NCBI RefSeq assembly: GCF_023100685.1
Contig: NZ_CP090064.1
Location: forward strand, 620,001 to 684,000
Length of the DNA: 64,000 nt
DNA from: Proteus vulgaris
Lineage (GTDB): Bacteria > Pseudomonadota > Gammaproteobacteria > Enterobacterales > Enterobacteriaceae
Reading direction: 5' to 3'
Shown here: positions 40,448-50,325 of the stretch, one piece after another
How positions within the stretch are numbered: position 1 is the stretch's first letter
Layout: each line of letters starts with the position of its first letter
The notes under the pieces: generated by a model
The model's input: the letters and a program-made list of their open reading frames with translations, nothing else
Told to the model about the DNA's origin: nothing
The model's database searches: none
Made by a program: the position numbers and the translations under genes

Positions 40448-41431
40448 ATGAAAAAGATTGTCTTGGCAACGGTACTTGCATCGTTATTTTTCGGTGGCGC
40501 TGCAATGGCAGAGAGCAAAACCGCTTTCTCTTTACCTGCAATTGAAAAAAGTGCTGAAGGTGGAAATTCAGCGTCTCAATATCAATTGGGCGTAAAATAT
40601 GAGAATGGCGAAGGTGTCGAACAAGATGCGCAAAAAGCGCTGGAATGGTATACCAAAGCTGCAGAGCAAGGTCATGCTGAAGCGCAGTTAAACTTAGCAC
40701 TTATGTATGACATGAGCGATGATATTGATCGCGATGCAGAAAAAGCAGTTTATTGGTATAACAAAGCTGCGGTTCAAGGCGTTTCTTTAGCACAATACAA
40801 CCTTGCTGTTTCTTATGACGATGGTGATGGTGTAAAGCAAGATCATGAGAAAGCCGTGTATTGGTATACTAAAGCTGGTGAGCAAGGTGATAGTGATGCG
40901 CAATACAATCTCGGTATCTCTTATGATGAAGGTATTGGTGTAGCACAAGATCATGAAAAAGCAGTTGTCTGGTATACAAAAGCAGCAGAACAAGGCCACT
41001 CTGATGCACAATATAATCTTGCTGTCTCTTATGATGACGGTGAAGGTGTAGAGCGTAACGGTGCTAAAGCTGTTTTCTGGTATACGAAGGCTGCAAACCA
41101 AGGTAATCGTGACGCACAAAATAACTTAGGTGTGATGTACGATGAAGGTGATGGTGTGGCTAAAGATGCACGTAAAGCCGTTGAATGGTACAGAAAATCA
41201 GCGATTCAAGGTAATGGTCTTGCACAAAACAATCTTGCGTTAAACTATTACTACGGTAAAGGCGTTAAACGTGATCTGAAAGAAGCCTATGCATGGTTTA
41301 CTGTTGCTGTTGAAAATGGTGATGGTGATGAAGCAATGCTAAAACGTACTGCTCGTGCATTAAATGCAGCACAATTAGCAGAAGCTAAAAGTTTAGCAGC
41401 GTCTTATATAGCTAAATATATTGATGAATAA
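40448..41431 (+). CDS. Secreted Sel1-like repeat protein
   Basis: 327 residues with a signal peptide (cleavage after about residue 21, AMA-ES). About seven Sel1-like tandem repeats of 36 residues follow, each with the pattern AQYNLGxxYDxGxGVxxDxxKAVxWYxKAAEQG. The repeats form an alpha/alpha solenoid used for protein-protein contact; such proteins often assist envelope assembly or signalling. The C-terminal ~60 residues (KEAYAWFTVAVENGDGDEA) cap the solenoid. No specific partner can be named. It lies alone between talB and mog, a place without this gene in E. coli. A hairpin terminator follows. Confidence 0.88.
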   Translation: MKKIVLATVLASLFFGGAAMAESKTAFSLPAIEKSAEGGNSASQYQLGVKYENGEGVEQDAQKALEWYTKAAEQGHAEAQLNLALMYDMSDDIDRDAEKAVYWYNKAAVQGVSLAQYNLAVSYDDGDGVKQDHEKAVYWYTKAGEQGDSDAQYNLGISYDEGIGVAQDHEKAVVWYTKAAEQGHSDAQYNLAVSYDDGEGVERNGAKAVFWYTKAANQGNRDAQNNLGVMYDEGDGVAKDARKAVEWYRKSAIQGNGLAQNNLALNYYYGKGVKRDLKEAYAWFTVAVENGDGDEAMLKRTARALNAAQLAEAKSLAASYIAKYIDE

Positions 41432-41460
41432 TATTAATTAATATTATTTAGGATTAAAGA

Positions 41461-41485
41461 GGGGGAGCTTACGCTCCCTTTTTCT
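41461..41485 (+). terminator. Terminator after the Sel1-repeat gene
   Basis: The stem GGGAGC / GCTCCC with a TTAC loop is followed by TTTTTC. Confidence 0.82.
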
Positions 41486-41653
41486 ATTTTAGTTAACGAT
41501 AAATAAAAATAGAGAGTTATCAATTTTTATTATCCGTTCTCAATAATCAAATATTAAACATCATTAATATATTGAGATTATTTTTAATTCTCTTGTGTTC
41601 TCATGGTAATATCTGCGCGCAAGTTAGATGGTCATTGATTAATTGAGGTTGAT

Positions 41654-42241
41654 ATGAATGAATTACGCATAGGGTTAGTTTCTGTTTCTGATCGCGCATC
41701 AAGTGGGGTTTATGAAGATAAAGGCTTACCCGCTTTAGAGGCTTGGCTAAAAACTGCGTTAACAACGCCTTTTCATATCGAATCTCGTTTGATCCCAGAT
41801 GAACAATTGATGATTGAGCAAACACTTTGTGAACTTGTTGATGAATCAGGTTGCCATTTAGTGCTAACAACGGGAGGAACTGGGCCTGCACGCCGTGATG
41901 TTACTCCAGATGCAACATTGGCCATTGCAGATAGAGAAATGCCTGGTTTTGGTGAACAAATGCGCCAAATTAGCCTGAAATTTGTACCCACTGCAATTTT
42001 ATCCCGACAAGTTGGTGTTATTCGTAACCAAGCATTAATTTTAAACTTACCCGGACAGCCCAAAGCGATTGCAGAAACGTTAGAAGGGTTAAAAGATAGC
42101 GAAGGCAAAGTGATTGTTAGTGGTATTTTTGCGAGTGTACCTTATTGTATCCAGTTGTTAGATGGCCCTTACGTTGAAACAAATGAAGATATTGTGAAAG
42201 CATTTAGACCAAAATCAGCCCGTCGTTCTACCTCTGCATAA
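41654..42241 (+). CDS. mog: Molybdopterin adenylyltransferase Mog
   Basis: Adenylylates molybdopterin before molybdenum insertion in cofactor synthesis. MoaB/Mog fold, 195 residues. The motif LVLTTGGTGPARRDVTPDAT is conserved and holds the catalytic loop, and LNLPGQPKAI lies near the C-terminus. ATG is at 41654, with GAGG upstream. It has the same talB-side neighbourhood as in E. coli. Confidence 0.95.
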   Translation: MNELRIGLVSVSDRASSGVYEDKGLPALEAWLKTALTTPFHIESRLIPDEQLMIEQTLCELVDESGCHLVLTTGGTGPARRDVTPDATLAIADREMPGFGEQMRQISLKFVPTAILSRQVGVIRNQALILNLPGQPKAIAETLEGLKDSEGKVIVSGIFASVPYCIQLLDGPYVETNEDIVKAFRPKSARRSTSA

Positions 42242-42730
42242 ATAATTTAAGAGGTTATTTAAACTGTTTGTTTGTATGAATGCTTGGAATTCATACTGTA
42301 TTCAAGTAGTACAAAAATAACCTCATTCTATTTAATCTCTTTTTTTCTTTGTGATTTATTAAAAAACCTTTATTTTCAACTTGTTATACTCGCATTTTAA
42401 GTTAAGTCTTAAAGTTTGTATGTTAATTCACCGTGATGTTATTGGTGCTTGGTGTAATATGTTGATAAATAATGATTTTTAATTTATCTGGACTTGGCTG
42501 GATCAATTTTTTCGCATTTTTTGCATTTTTTTTTATGATTCCCCTTGATGAATGTATTTATGACCCCATCTTCTTTTCAACTGCAATTACCACTATTGAG
42601 TTGCGTTGATTTTATATCCGCTTTGAGATGATGTTGTTAAGTCTATTAATTTTTGACTTGAAAAATGAATATTCATCCTCATATAGATTGGTAGTCAAAT
42701 TGATAAAGAATTCTCTTTGGAGGCGTTTAA
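42242..42730. other. Intergenic region mog/dnaK
   Basis: 489 bases with no credible gene. A hairpin GTATGAAT / ATTCATAC (42271-42294) lies shortly after mog but has no T-run. The heat-shock promoter for dnaK lies at 42541-42572, leaving an mRNA leader of about 150 bases. Confidence 0.5.
42541..42572 (+). promoter_or_regulatory. Sigma-32 heat-shock promoter of dnaKJ
   Basis: The -35 region CCCCTTGATG (42541-42550) and -10 region GACCCCATCTT (42562-42572) match the sigma-32 pattern CTTGAAA / CCCCATNT. They closely resemble E. coli dnaK P1 (CCCCTTGATG ... GACCCCAT). Confidence 0.88.
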
Positions 42731-44656
42731 ATGGGTAAAATTATTGGTATTGACCTGGGTACAACTAACTCTTGTGTTGCTGTAATGGATGGCAAAACTG
42801 CCCGGGTTATTGAAAACAGTGAGGGCGATCGTACTACTCCTTCAATCGTTGCATATGCACAAGATGGTGAAATCTTAGTTGGTCAGCCAGCAAAACGTCA
42901 GGCTGTGACTAACCCACAAAATACTTTATTTGCCATCAAACGTTTAATTGGCCGTCGTTTTGAAGATGAAGAAGTTCAACGTGACGTTGCTATCATGCCT
43001 TACAAAATTGTTAAGGCTGATAATGGTGATGCTTGGATTGAAGCTCGTAACGATAAAATGGCTCCACCACAAGTATCTGCTGAAGTCCTGAAAAAAATGA
43101 AGAAAACAGCAGAAGACTATTTAGGTGAAGCAGTTACTGAGGCTGTGATTACCGTTCCTGCTTACTTTAATGATGCGCAACGTCAAGCAACTAAAGATGC
43201 GGGCCGTATCGCAGGTCTTGAAGTTAAACGTATTATTAACGAACCAACAGCGGCTGCTCTGGCTTACGGTTTAGATCGTGAAGTCGGTAACCGTACTATC
43301 GCAGTTTATGACTTAGGTGGTGGTACATTCGATATCTCTATCATCGAAATCGATGAAGTAGATGGCGAAAAAACCTATGAAGTTCTGTCAACCAATGGTG
43401 ATACTCACTTAGGTGGTGAAGACTTCGATAGCCGTTTAATTAACTACTTAGTTGATGAGTTTAAAAAAGAACAAGGCATTGATCTACGTAACGATCCATT
43501 AGCAATGCAACGTCTGAAAGAAGCTGCTGAAAAAGCGAAAATTGAATTATCTTCAGCACAACAAACAGATGTTAACTTGCCATACGTTACTGCCGATGCA
43601 ACAGGTCCTAAACACTTAAATATCAAAGTAACTCGTGCAAAATTAGAATCTTTAGTTGAAGATTTAGTTAAGCGTTCAATGGAACCAGTACGTGTTGCAT
43701 TAGAAGATGCTGGCCTGAAAGTAAGTGAAGTTAACGACGTTATTCTGGTTGGTGGTCAAACTCGTATGCCAATGGTTCAGAAAACTGTTGCTGATTTCTT
43801 TGGTAAAGAACCACGTAAAGACGTTAACCCAGATGAAGCTGTTGCAATGGGTGCAGCTGTTCAAGGCGGTGTATTAGCGGGTGATGTTAAAGACGTTCTG
43901 TTACTTGACGTAACACCACTGTCTTTAGGTATCGAAACAATGGGTGGTGTAATGACTTCCCTGATCGGAAAAAATACCACAATTCCAACTAAACATAGCC
44001 AAGTGTTCTCTACCGCAGAAGATAACCAATCTGCTGTAACTATTCACGTATTACAAGGTGAACGTAAACGTGCTAGTGATAACAAATCACTGGGTCAATT
44101 TAACTTAGATGGTATTCAGGCTGCGCCACGCGGTATGCCACAAATCGAAGTTACTTTTGATATCGATGCTGATGGTATTTTGCATGTATCAGCTAAAGAT
44201 AAAAACAGTGGTCGTGAGCAAAACATCACAATTAAAGCTTCTTCTGGTTTAAATGAAGAAGAAATCCAAAAAATGGTACGTGATGCAGAAGCCAACGCAG
44301 AATCAGACCGTAAATTTGAAGAATTAGTGCAAACTCGTAACCAAGCAGACCAATTAGTTCACGGTACTCGTAAACAAATTGAAGAAGCTGGTGATAAATT
44401 ACCGGCGAACGATAAAGAAGCTATCGAAAAAGCGGTAAGTGAGTTAGAAATTGCTTCTAAAGGCGAAGATAAAGACACTATTGAAGCAAAAATTAAAGCA
44501 TTAGTTGAAGCTTCTGAGAAACTGTTAGAAATCGCACAACAACAAGCACAAGCGGGTGCCGCAGGTAATGCTGCTGGCGCAGATGCAAGTGCGAAGAAAG
44601 ATGATGATGTTGTCGATGCAGAATTTGAAGAAGTTGACGGCAAAGACAAGAAATAA
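42731..44656 (+). CDS. dnaK: Molecular chaperone DnaK (Hsp70)
   Basis: An ATP-driven cytosolic chaperone that folds nascent and heat-damaged proteins with DnaJ and GrpE and controls sigma-32 stability. It has 641 residues. The ATPase domain begins [18 protein letters not shown] and contains [15 protein letters not shown] and the VGGQTRMP motif. The substrate-binding domain has [13 protein letters not shown], and the helical lid runs to an acidic C-terminus. ATG 42731 is preceded by GGAGG at 42718-42722. It is co-transcribed with dnaJ. Confidence 0.98.
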   Translation: MGKIIGIDLGTTNSCVAVMDGKTARVIENSEGDRTTPSIVAYAQDGEILVGQPAKRQAVTNPQNTLFAIKRLIGRRFEDEEVQRDVAIMPYKIVKADNGDAWIEARNDKMAPPQVSAEVLKKMKKTAEDYLGEAVTEAVITVPAYFNDAQRQATKDAGRIAGLEVKRIINEPTAAALAYGLDREVGNRTIAVYDLGGGTFDISIIEIDEVDGEKTYEVLSTNGDTHLGGEDFDSRLINYLVDEFKKEQGIDLRNDPLAMQRLKEAAEKAKIELSSAQQTDVNLPYVTADATGPKHLNIKVTRAKLESLVEDLVKRSMEPVRVALEDAGLKVSEVNDVILVGGQTRMPMVQKTVADFFGKEPRKDVNPDEAVAMGAAVQGGVLAGDVKDVLLLDVTPLSLGIETMGGVMTSLIGKNTTIPTKHSQVFSTAEDNQSAVTIHVLQGERKRASDNKSLGQFNLDGIQAAPRGMPQIEVTFDIDADGILHVSAKDKNSGREQNITIKASSGLNEEEIQKMVRDAEANAESDRKFEELVQTRNQADQLVHGTRKQIEEAGDKLPANDKEAIEKAVSELEIASKGEDKDTIEAKIKALVEASEKLLEIAQQQAQAGAAGNAAGADASAKKDDDVVDAEFEEVDGKDKK

Positions 44657-44760
44657 TGCCCTTAACGGGCCACGGTAACTCACTGTGAATAGTTACTGAT
44701 ACCGAACACGGGCGTCGAGGAAACTCTACGCCCGTGTGCTTATGTCAAGGGTAATCTAGA
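44657..44760 (+). other. Structured dnaK-dnaJ spacer with stem-loops
   Basis: Three inverted repeats lie in 104 bases: GCCC/GGGC right after the dnaK stop, GGTAACT/AGTTACT in the middle, and CACGGGCGT/ACGCCCGTG (about 44708-44738) before dnaJ. The last lacks a T-run, so it is unlikely to be a full terminator. More likely it sets mRNA processing or stability and lowers dnaJ relative to dnaK. Confidence 0.6.
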
Positions 44761-45900
44761 ATGGCAAAAAGAGATTTTTACGAAGTTCTCGGTTTAAGCA
44801 AAAACGCCGATGAAAAAGAAATTAAGCGTGCATATAAGCGTTTAGCAATGAAATATCATCCAGACCGTAATCAGGGTGATAAAGAGTCAGAATCAAAATT
44901 TAAAGAAATTAAAGAAGCCTACGAAATTTTAAGTGATGCACAAAAGCGTGCAGCTTACGATCAATATGGTCATGCTGCTTTTGAGCAAGGCGGATTTGGT
45001 GGCCAAGGTGGTGGCGGTTTCGGTGGTGGCGCTGACTTTGGTGATATTTTCGGTGATGTCTTTGGTGATATTTTTGGTGGTGGTCGCCGTCAACAACGCG
45101 CATCACGAGGTTCTGACTTACAATACAACATGGAATTAACGCTTGAAGAAGCGGTTCGTGGTGTGACCAAAGAAATTCGTATACCGACATTAGAAACTTG
45201 TGATAAATGCCACGGTAGTGGTGCTAAAGAAGGTACTTCGGCAGAAACATGCTCTACCTGTCATGGTGCGGGTCAGGTTCATTTACGTCAAGGTTTCTTC
45301 ACTGTACAACAAGCATGTCCAACGTGTCATGGTCGCGGTAAAGTGATTAAAGAGCCTTGCTCTAAATGTCATGGTGATGGTCGTGTTGAGCGTTATAAAA
45401 CACTGTCTGTTAAAATCCCAGCTGGCGTTGATACGGGTGATCGGATCCGCTTAAGTGGTGAAGGTGAAGCCGGCGAGAATGGTGCACCAGCAGGTGATTT
45501 ATATGTGCAGGTTCATGTTCGCCAACATCATATATTTGAGCGTGATGGTAATAACCTTTATTGTGAAGTTCCGATTAACTTTGCGATTGCTGCTTTGGGG
45601 GGCGAAATTGAAGTTCCTACACTGGATGGCCGTGTAAAACTTAAAATCCCAGCAGAAACTCAAACGGGCAAAATGTTCCGTATGAAAGGTAAAGGCGTCA
45701 AGTCTGTACGTAGTAGCACTATCGGTGATTTGATGTGCCGTGTTGTTGTTGAAACACCAGTTAAACTCAATGAGAAACAAAAAGAGTTAATGGAACAACT
45801 TGGTGAATCATTTGGTGGTAAAAGTGGTGAGAAAAATACACCGCGCTCTAAAAGCTTCCTTGATGGTGTGAAAAAATTCTTTGATGATTTAACGAAATAA
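44761..45900 (+). CDS. dnaJ: Co-chaperone DnaJ (Hsp40)
   Basis: Stimulates DnaK ATPase activity and delivers substrates. It has 379 residues. The J domain (1-70) has the HPD tripeptide in [10 protein letters not shown] Gly/Phe-rich region follows (about 75-115, [14 protein letters not shown]). The zinc-finger domain has four CxxCxGxG units ([32 protein letters not shown]). The C-terminal substrate-binding domains are intact. It lies 104 bases after dnaK in the same operon, and a terminator follows. Confidence 0.98.
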   Translation: MAKRDFYEVLGLSKNADEKEIKRAYKRLAMKYHPDRNQGDKESESKFKEIKEAYEILSDAQKRAAYDQYGHAAFEQGGFGGQGGGGFGGGADFGDIFGDVFGDIFGGGRRQQRASRGSDLQYNMELTLEEAVRGVTKEIRIPTLETCDKCHGSGAKEGTSAETCSTCHGAGQVHLRQGFFTVQQACPTCHGRGKVIKEPCSKCHGDGRVERYKTLSVKIPAGVDTGDRIRLSGEGEAGENGAPAGDLYVQVHVRQHHIFERDGNNLYCEVPINFAIAALGGEIEVPTLDGRVKLKIPAETQTGKMFRMKGKGVKSVRSSTIGDLMCRVVVETPVKLNEKQKELMEQLGESFGGKSGEKNTPRSKSFLDGVKKFFDDLTK

Positions 45901-45918
45901 TTTTTACTCCCTCTTTCA

Positions 45919-45956
45919 AAAAGGCCTGATGATAGTATTTATCATCGGGCCTTTTT
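45919..45956. terminator. dnaKJ terminator
   Basis: The inverted repeat AAAAGGCCTGATGAT / ATCATCGGGCCTTTTT (one G-T pair) with a seven-base loop lies between dnaJ and the convergent transporter gene. Confidence 0.86.
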
Positions 45957-45975
45957 ATTTGAATATGGCGCAAGA

Positions 45976-46821
45976 TTATCCCATCTTGATGGCGACAATA
46001 CCCGCTAAAATGACTAAACACGCTAATAATTGTTTGCGGTTAAATTGTTCTTTTAGCAAATAAACAGATAAGACCATAGCAAATAGTACGCTGGTTTCTC
46101 TTAATGCCGCTACCAGCACAATAGAAGCATGACTCATCGCCCATATCACTATGCCATAACTGATTAATTGCATGACACCGCCTAAAAATGCGGGCTTCCA
46201 ATAATCTTTTATTTTGGCTTTTAAGTGCTGGCGATAACGGAGCCATGCCAGCAAATACATTACGATACCATTTAAAAAGAAGAGCCATAAAATATAAGCA
46301 AAAGGTGTTTCTCCTACTCGGGAGCCATTACCATCAGATAGGGTATAACTTGCGGTAAATAATGCGGTAAGAAGCGCAAAAAAGAGTGCATCTTTACGTA
46401 AATTAAACGTCGCTATTTTTCGGCTACGTGAAATAAGGATAATACCCAAAATAATCAATAAAATGCCGATCAAGCCATTAACAGGAAGTGTTTCATGAAA
46501 AAGAAAAAAGCCAAGGACAGCAGTCATTAATGGCGCACTACCGCGAGAAATCGGATAGACCTGATTAAAGTCTGCCAAGGTATAACATCGGCTTAAAGAA
46601 AGAGTGTAGCCAATATGAAATAGGACGGAAAGAATAAGCCATTTCCATGCTCCTATATCAGGTAGTCCAACCCAAAATAGAGCAGGGATTGTCACAATAC
46701 CTGAAAAAAAAGTAAGTAACGAGATCCCAAGAAATCGATCACTGCCTACTTTGACTAATGCATTCCAACATGCATGGAAGACAGCGGCAAATAGCACGGC
46801 AATAAAAACGGTAATCGACAT
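45976..46821 (-). CDS. EamA/DMT-family transporter
   Basis: About 281 residues with ten membrane helices arranged as two EamA repeats (first helix FIAVLFAAVFHACWNALVKV; second repeat from about ALFFALLTALFTASY). The drug/metabolite transporter superfamily includes many amino-acid and metabolite exporters, and the substrate here cannot be read from the sequence. I chose ATG 46821 (MSITVFIAVL) because it begins directly at the first helix. An in-frame start at 46875 would add 18 polar residues with no support. It is not part of the E. coli dnaJ-nhaA interval, so it is a lineage-specific insertion. Confidence 0.8.
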   Translation of the reverse strand: MSITVFIAVLFAAVFHACWNALVKVGSDRFLGISLLTFFSGIVTIPALFWVGLPDIGAWKWLILSVLFHIGYTLSLSRCYTLADFNQVYPISRGSAPLMTAVLGFFLFHETLPVNGLIGILLIILGIILISRSRKIATFNLRKDALFFALLTALFTASYTLSDGNGSRVGETPFAYILWLFFLNGIVMYLLAWLRYRQHLKAKIKDYWKPAFLGGVMQLISYGIVIWAMSHASIVLVAALRETSVLFAMVLSVYLLKEQFNRKQLLACLVILAGIVAIKMG

Positions 46822-47272
46822 ATTGATAGAGGCCTTTGTACTAAAGCGAAAATTATTTTTATAAAACCATAACACAATGGATAAATAGTGAAATATATAA
46901 CATTTTCTTTTCTCTCATAATCTAAGGATGCTATAAATGGAAAAGACAAAAATAATATTATTTTTTGATAATTAAAAATTAATATATTTGATCTATTTTA
47001 TCGATTGGTGGTATTTATTGAGCTAGATGCTTATTTTTAGCAATAAGTAAAAAAATTATATTCTTATCAATATGTTGTGATCTGATTTTCCAATTATTGT
47101 TATATTTTTCCATTAAGAAATAATGTTGATTAATTATGGCCATCTATCTTGTTTTCCTTAATATTTCTCTATCAGTTCGAAAAATACGATCTATTGTCCA
47201 TGAATAAACTGTTTTTTACGAATCCATGGTTAGCATATTATTAACAAGATTAGTAATTTTGAGGTTAATATT
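46822..47272. other. Intergenic region before nhaA
   Basis: About 450 AT-rich bases with no credible gene. It should hold the promoters of the leftward transporter and of nhaA (NhaR-activated, Na+-responsive in E. coli). I could not identify an NhaR site. Confidence 0.45.
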
Positions 47273-48451
47273 ATGACGGCAATTATTAGACAATTTTTGA
47301 GATTAGAGGCATCAGGCGGTATTCTTCTGATTATTGCTGCTATTATCGCATTAATTATGGCGAATACACCTCTAAGTGCTTTGTATAATGAGTTTTTATC
47401 TATTCCTATTATGCTCAAGTTTGGTGCATTCGAACTTGATAAGCCATTACTGCTTTGGGTAAATGATGCCTTAATGGCTATTTTCTTTTTGGTGGTCGGA
47501 TTAGAAGTTAAGCGTGAATTAAAAGAAGGTTCTTTAGCTCAACGTGATAGAGCCATTTTCCCTGCAATTGCCGCTGTAGGCGGAATGTTAGCGCCTGCAT
47601 TGGTTTATCTTATGTTCAATCATATCGATGCTGTAGGGCAACAAGGTTGGGCAATTCCTGCGGCAACAGATATTGCATTTGCATTGGGGGTGATGGCGTT
47701 ATTAGGTAAACGTGTCCCTGTTGAATTAAAGGTTTTCTTATTGGCCTTGGCAATTATCGATGACTTAGGCGTTATTGTGATTATTGCACTCTTTTATTCA
47801 AAGAGTATTGCACTGATGCCATTGGCTTTGGCTGGGTTGATTGTTATTGCTCTGGGCATAATGAACTGGCGTAAAGTTGGTAATACTGCAGCTTACTTAG
47901 TTCTTGGGTTCGTTTTGTGGGTGTGTATTTTAAAATCGGGCATTCATGCCACTATTGCGGGTGTTATTGTCGGATTCATTATCCCATTAAGAAATAAAGA
48001 GGGTGATTCGCCTTCTGAAGAATTAGAGCATGTGTTACATCCTTGGGTTGCCTATTTAATTTTGCCACTATTTGCATTTAGTAATGCGGGCGTTTCCTTA
48101 AATGGCGTGACATTAGATGGCATGTTATCCGCATTACCGTTAGGTATCGCATTGGGACTATTTTTGGGTAAGCCGATTGGAATTTTCCTCTTTAGTTGGG
48201 TTTCGGTAAAACTAGGCATTGCAAAATTACCAGATGCGATTAATCTTAAGCAAATATTTGCAGTATCTGTGCTCTGTGGTATCGGTTTTACTATGTCTAT
48301 CTTTATCGCAGGATTAGCATTTGATGGTGCAAGTGAAGCTTATGATACCTACTCTAAGCTGGGTATTTTAGTAGGTTCAACGGTAGCTGCAGTTGTGGGA
48401 TATTTGTTGCTTCGTTCTGTTTTACCGAAGTCAAAAACGAAGTCAATATAA
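47273..48451 (+). CDS. nhaA: Na+/H+ antiporter NhaA
   Basis: An inner-membrane exporter exchanging cytoplasmic Na+ for two H+. It has 392 residues and twelve membrane segments. The ion-binding Asp163 and Asp164 ([12 protein letters not shown]) and Thr132-Asp133 ([11 protein letters not shown]) have the same numbers as in E. coli NhaA. Lys-rich [15 protein letters not shown] helix V and the C-terminal helix appear complete. ATG is at 47273, with GAGG at 47261. nhaR follows after a terminator. Confidence 0.97.
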   Translation: MTAIIRQFLRLEASGGILLIIAAIIALIMANTPLSALYNEFLSIPIMLKFGAFELDKPLLLWVNDALMAIFFLVVGLEVKRELKEGSLAQRDRAIFPAIAAVGGMLAPALVYLMFNHIDAVGQQGWAIPAATDIAFALGVMALLGKRVPVELKVFLLALAIIDDLGVIVIIALFYSKSIALMPLALAGLIVIALGIMNWRKVGNTAAYLVLGFVLWVCILKSGIHATIAGVIVGFIIPLRNKEGDSPSEELEHVLHPWVAYLILPLFAFSNAGVSLNGVTLDGMLSALPLGIALGLFLGKPIGIFLFSWVSVKLGIAKLPDAINLKQIFAVSVLCGIGFTMSIFIAGLAFDGASEAYDTYSKLGILVGSTVAAVVGYLLLRSVLPKSKTKSI

Positions 48452-48511
48452 GGAAATTTATTACGGATTTGAGTTTCTCAACACAATAAATACCGAGCTA
48501 TATATTTAAAT

Positions 48512-48550
48512 CTACGGTGCAATACAGTGTATTGTGCCGTAGGTGTTTTT
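48512..48550 (+). terminator. Terminator after nhaA
   Basis: A 14-bp stem (CTACGGTGCAATAC / GTATTGTGCCGTAG, two G-T pairs) with a three-base loop is followed by GTGTTTTT. Confidence 0.8.
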
Positions 48551-48641
48551 ATGAGGATTGGATGCAAGGAAAGCCAATCGCAAACTAATGCGTTATTACA
48601 TAATCTGTGTTTAAGGCACAGAAGTTGAAAGGAAGATAACT

Positions 48642-49562
48642 ATGCGGGTGTCACATCTCAATTTTAACCATCTTTATTATTTTTGGCATGTGTGTAAAGA
48701 AGGCTCTGTTGTAGGTGCAGCAGAAGCTCTGTATCTGACACCTCAGACGATTACAGGGCAAATTAAGGCATTAGAAGAAAGATTGGGTGGTAAGTTGTTT
48801 AAACGCCAAGGAAGGGGGTTAGTTCCTTCAGAGTTGGGGCAACTTATTTTTCGTTATGCCGATAAAATGTTTATGCTAAGCCAAGAGATGCTGGATATCG
48901 TCAACTATAGTCGTGAATCGAACTTGTTGTTTGATGTCGGTGTTGCGGATGCATTATCTAAACAATTAGTCAGTCGCGTATTAGAAACGGCGGTGATTGA
49001 TCATGAGCAAATTCATCTGCGCTGTTTTGAATCAACACATGAATTATTATTAGAACAATTAAGTCAGCATAAGCTGGATATGATTTTATCGGATTGCCCT
49101 GTGGATTCTTCACAACAAGAAGGCCTATTTTCTGTAAAACTCGGTGAATGTAATATGAGTTTCTTTTGCAGCCATCCACTTCCTGAAAAGCCGTTCCCTG
49201 AATGTTTAGAAGAACGGAAATTACTCATTCCTGGTCGTCGATATATGTTAGGTCGCCATTTGTTAACGTGGATACGTAATAAAAATCTGCAAGTGGAAAT
49301 TTTGGGAGAGTTTGATGATGCTGCATTAATGAAAGCATTTGGATTAAATTATAATGCCATTTTTGTAGCACCTTCACTGTATACCGATGAAACTTTTGCT
49401 CATAGTAATATCGAAGAAATAGGGATGCTTGATACTGTAAAAGAAGAGTATTACGCGATTTTTGCAGAGCGAATGATCCAACATCCAGCAGTTCAGCGCG
49501 TTTGTAATACTGATTTTTCAGAGCTTTTTAATGGGAATAAGAAGAGTGTTGTAAATCCATAA
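48642..49562 (+). CDS. nhaR: LysR-family activator NhaR
   Basis: A Na+-responsive activator of nhaA (and osmC in E. coli). It has 306 residues. The N-terminal winged helix-turn-helix ([20 protein letters not shown]...[17 protein letters not shown]) is typical of LysR proteins and close to E. coli NhaR. The rest is the effector-binding domain. ATG 48642 has GGAAG at 48631. The nhaA terminator and a 190-base gap suggest its own promoter as well as read-through. Confidence 0.95.
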   Translation: MRVSHLNFNHLYYFWHVCKEGSVVGAAEALYLTPQTITGQIKALEERLGGKLFKRQGRGLVPSELGQLIFRYADKMFMLSQEMLDIVNYSRESNLLFDVGVADALSKQLVSRVLETAVIDHEQIHLRCFESTHELLLEQLSQHKLDMILSDCPVDSSQQEGLFSVKLGECNMSFFCSHPLPEKPFPECLEERKLLIPGRRYMLGRHLLTWIRNKNLQVEILGEFDDAALMKAFGLNYNAIFVAPSLYTDETFAHSNIEEIGMLDTVKEEYYAIFAERMIQHPAVQRVCNTDFSELFNGNKKSVVNP

Positions 49563-49589
49563 GTGAGTTATGGTTAAAAAGTAGAAAAC

Positions 49590-49615
49590 AAAAAACCGGC
49601 ATAAGCCGGTTTTTT
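49590..49615. terminator. Bidirectional terminator nhaR/rpsT
   Basis: The inverted repeat AAAAAACCGGC / GCCGGTTTTTT with an ATAA-type loop lies between convergent genes. Its stem is perfect, with T-runs on both strands. Confidence 0.9.
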
Positions 49616-49634
49616 ATAACACAAGAAAGCAATA

Positions 49635-49895
49635 TTACATTGCTTTGATTTGTGCTTGCAGATTAGCTTTATGACGTGCAGCTTTATTCTTGTGAATTAA
49701 GCCTTTAGTTGCCTGACGGTCAACAATTGGTTGCATGTCATTAAATGCTTTTTGTGCTGCTTCTTTATCACCTGAAGCAACTGCTGCGTATACTTTTTTA
49801 ATGTAAGTACGCATCATAGAACGACGGCTTGCGTTGTGCTGACGACGCTTTTCAGACTGAACCGCACGTTTCTTAGCTGATTTGATATTAGCCAA
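49635..49895 (-). CDS. rpsT: 30S ribosomal protein S20
   Basis: A primary 16S rRNA-binding protein of the small subunit. It has 86 residues and is highly basic ([20 protein letters not shown]). It begins with TTG at 49895. E. coli rpsT also uses UUG, and the poor start is part of its translational autoregulation by S20. The leader GGGAGTTGGAAC before the start is close to the E. coli sequence. Confidence 0.97.
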   Translation of the reverse strand: MANIKSAKKRAVQSEKRRQHNASRRSMMRTYIKKVYAAVASGDKEAAQKAFNDMQPIVDRQATKGLIHKNKAARHKANLQAQIKAM

Positions 49896-49944
49896 GTTCC
49901 AACTCCCAAATATATTCTAGCGAGGACAAATACAAAGGTGAAGG

Positions 49945-49973
49945 AATATGCCTTTTCAACCTAAGTTTGTCAA
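49945..49973 (-). promoter_or_regulatory. rpsT promoter
   Basis: On the minus strand a consensus -35 TTGACA (49973-49968) is separated by 17 bases from -10 CATATT (49950-49945), about 50 bases before the TTG start. Confidence 0.72.
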
Positions 49974-50267
49974 TGGATTTATACAAAATTAGCGTCGTTG
50001 TACGCGACACTTGTTTCGTTGTGATGGCGCAAGATTTTATCAGTTAAGACGGGTAGAATACAGTCTTTTGAGTGAAAAAATCATCAAAATCGTGTATATG
50101 AGTAATAAATAATAGATTCTAATAGGATCTACGGTTGATTTTATGCGATTTTATAACCAAGAAGTGAGTGATAGTCCATTTTTGTTTAATGTGAGTAGTC
50201 ACATTTAAGAATAATAGTGAATCGACTTGTCGAGATATTACTCATCAATAAACATTGATATATTGGG

Positions 50268-50296
50268 TTACTCTCAAGCCTTTGACAAGGTATAAT
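50268..50296 (+). promoter_or_regulatory. Probable ribF-operon promoter
   Basis: A consensus -10 TATAAT (50291-50296) has a weak -35 TTACTC (50268-50273) at 17 bases. The ribF start is 30 bases downstream, so the leader would be short. Confidence 0.5.
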
Positions 50297-50325
50297 CCAA
50301 TAATTTCCACGGTATTGAGCCAGTT

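Larger units (their letters stand above)
49896..50325. other. Divergent region rpsT/ribF
   Basis: 430 bases without a credible gene. It holds an rpsT promoter on the minus strand (49945-49973) and a likely ribF promoter on the plus strand (50268-50296). Confidence 0.55.

Noticed and set aside
40448..41431. A DNA tandem repeat or CRISPR-like array in the Sel1 gene
   Set aside because: The repetition is at protein level (36-residue units) with diverged codons and no spacers; no CRISPR array was found in the window.
42271..42294. mog terminator
   Set aside because: The GTATGAAT/ATTCATAC stem has no T-run and weak base pairs, so I list it only as a hairpin.
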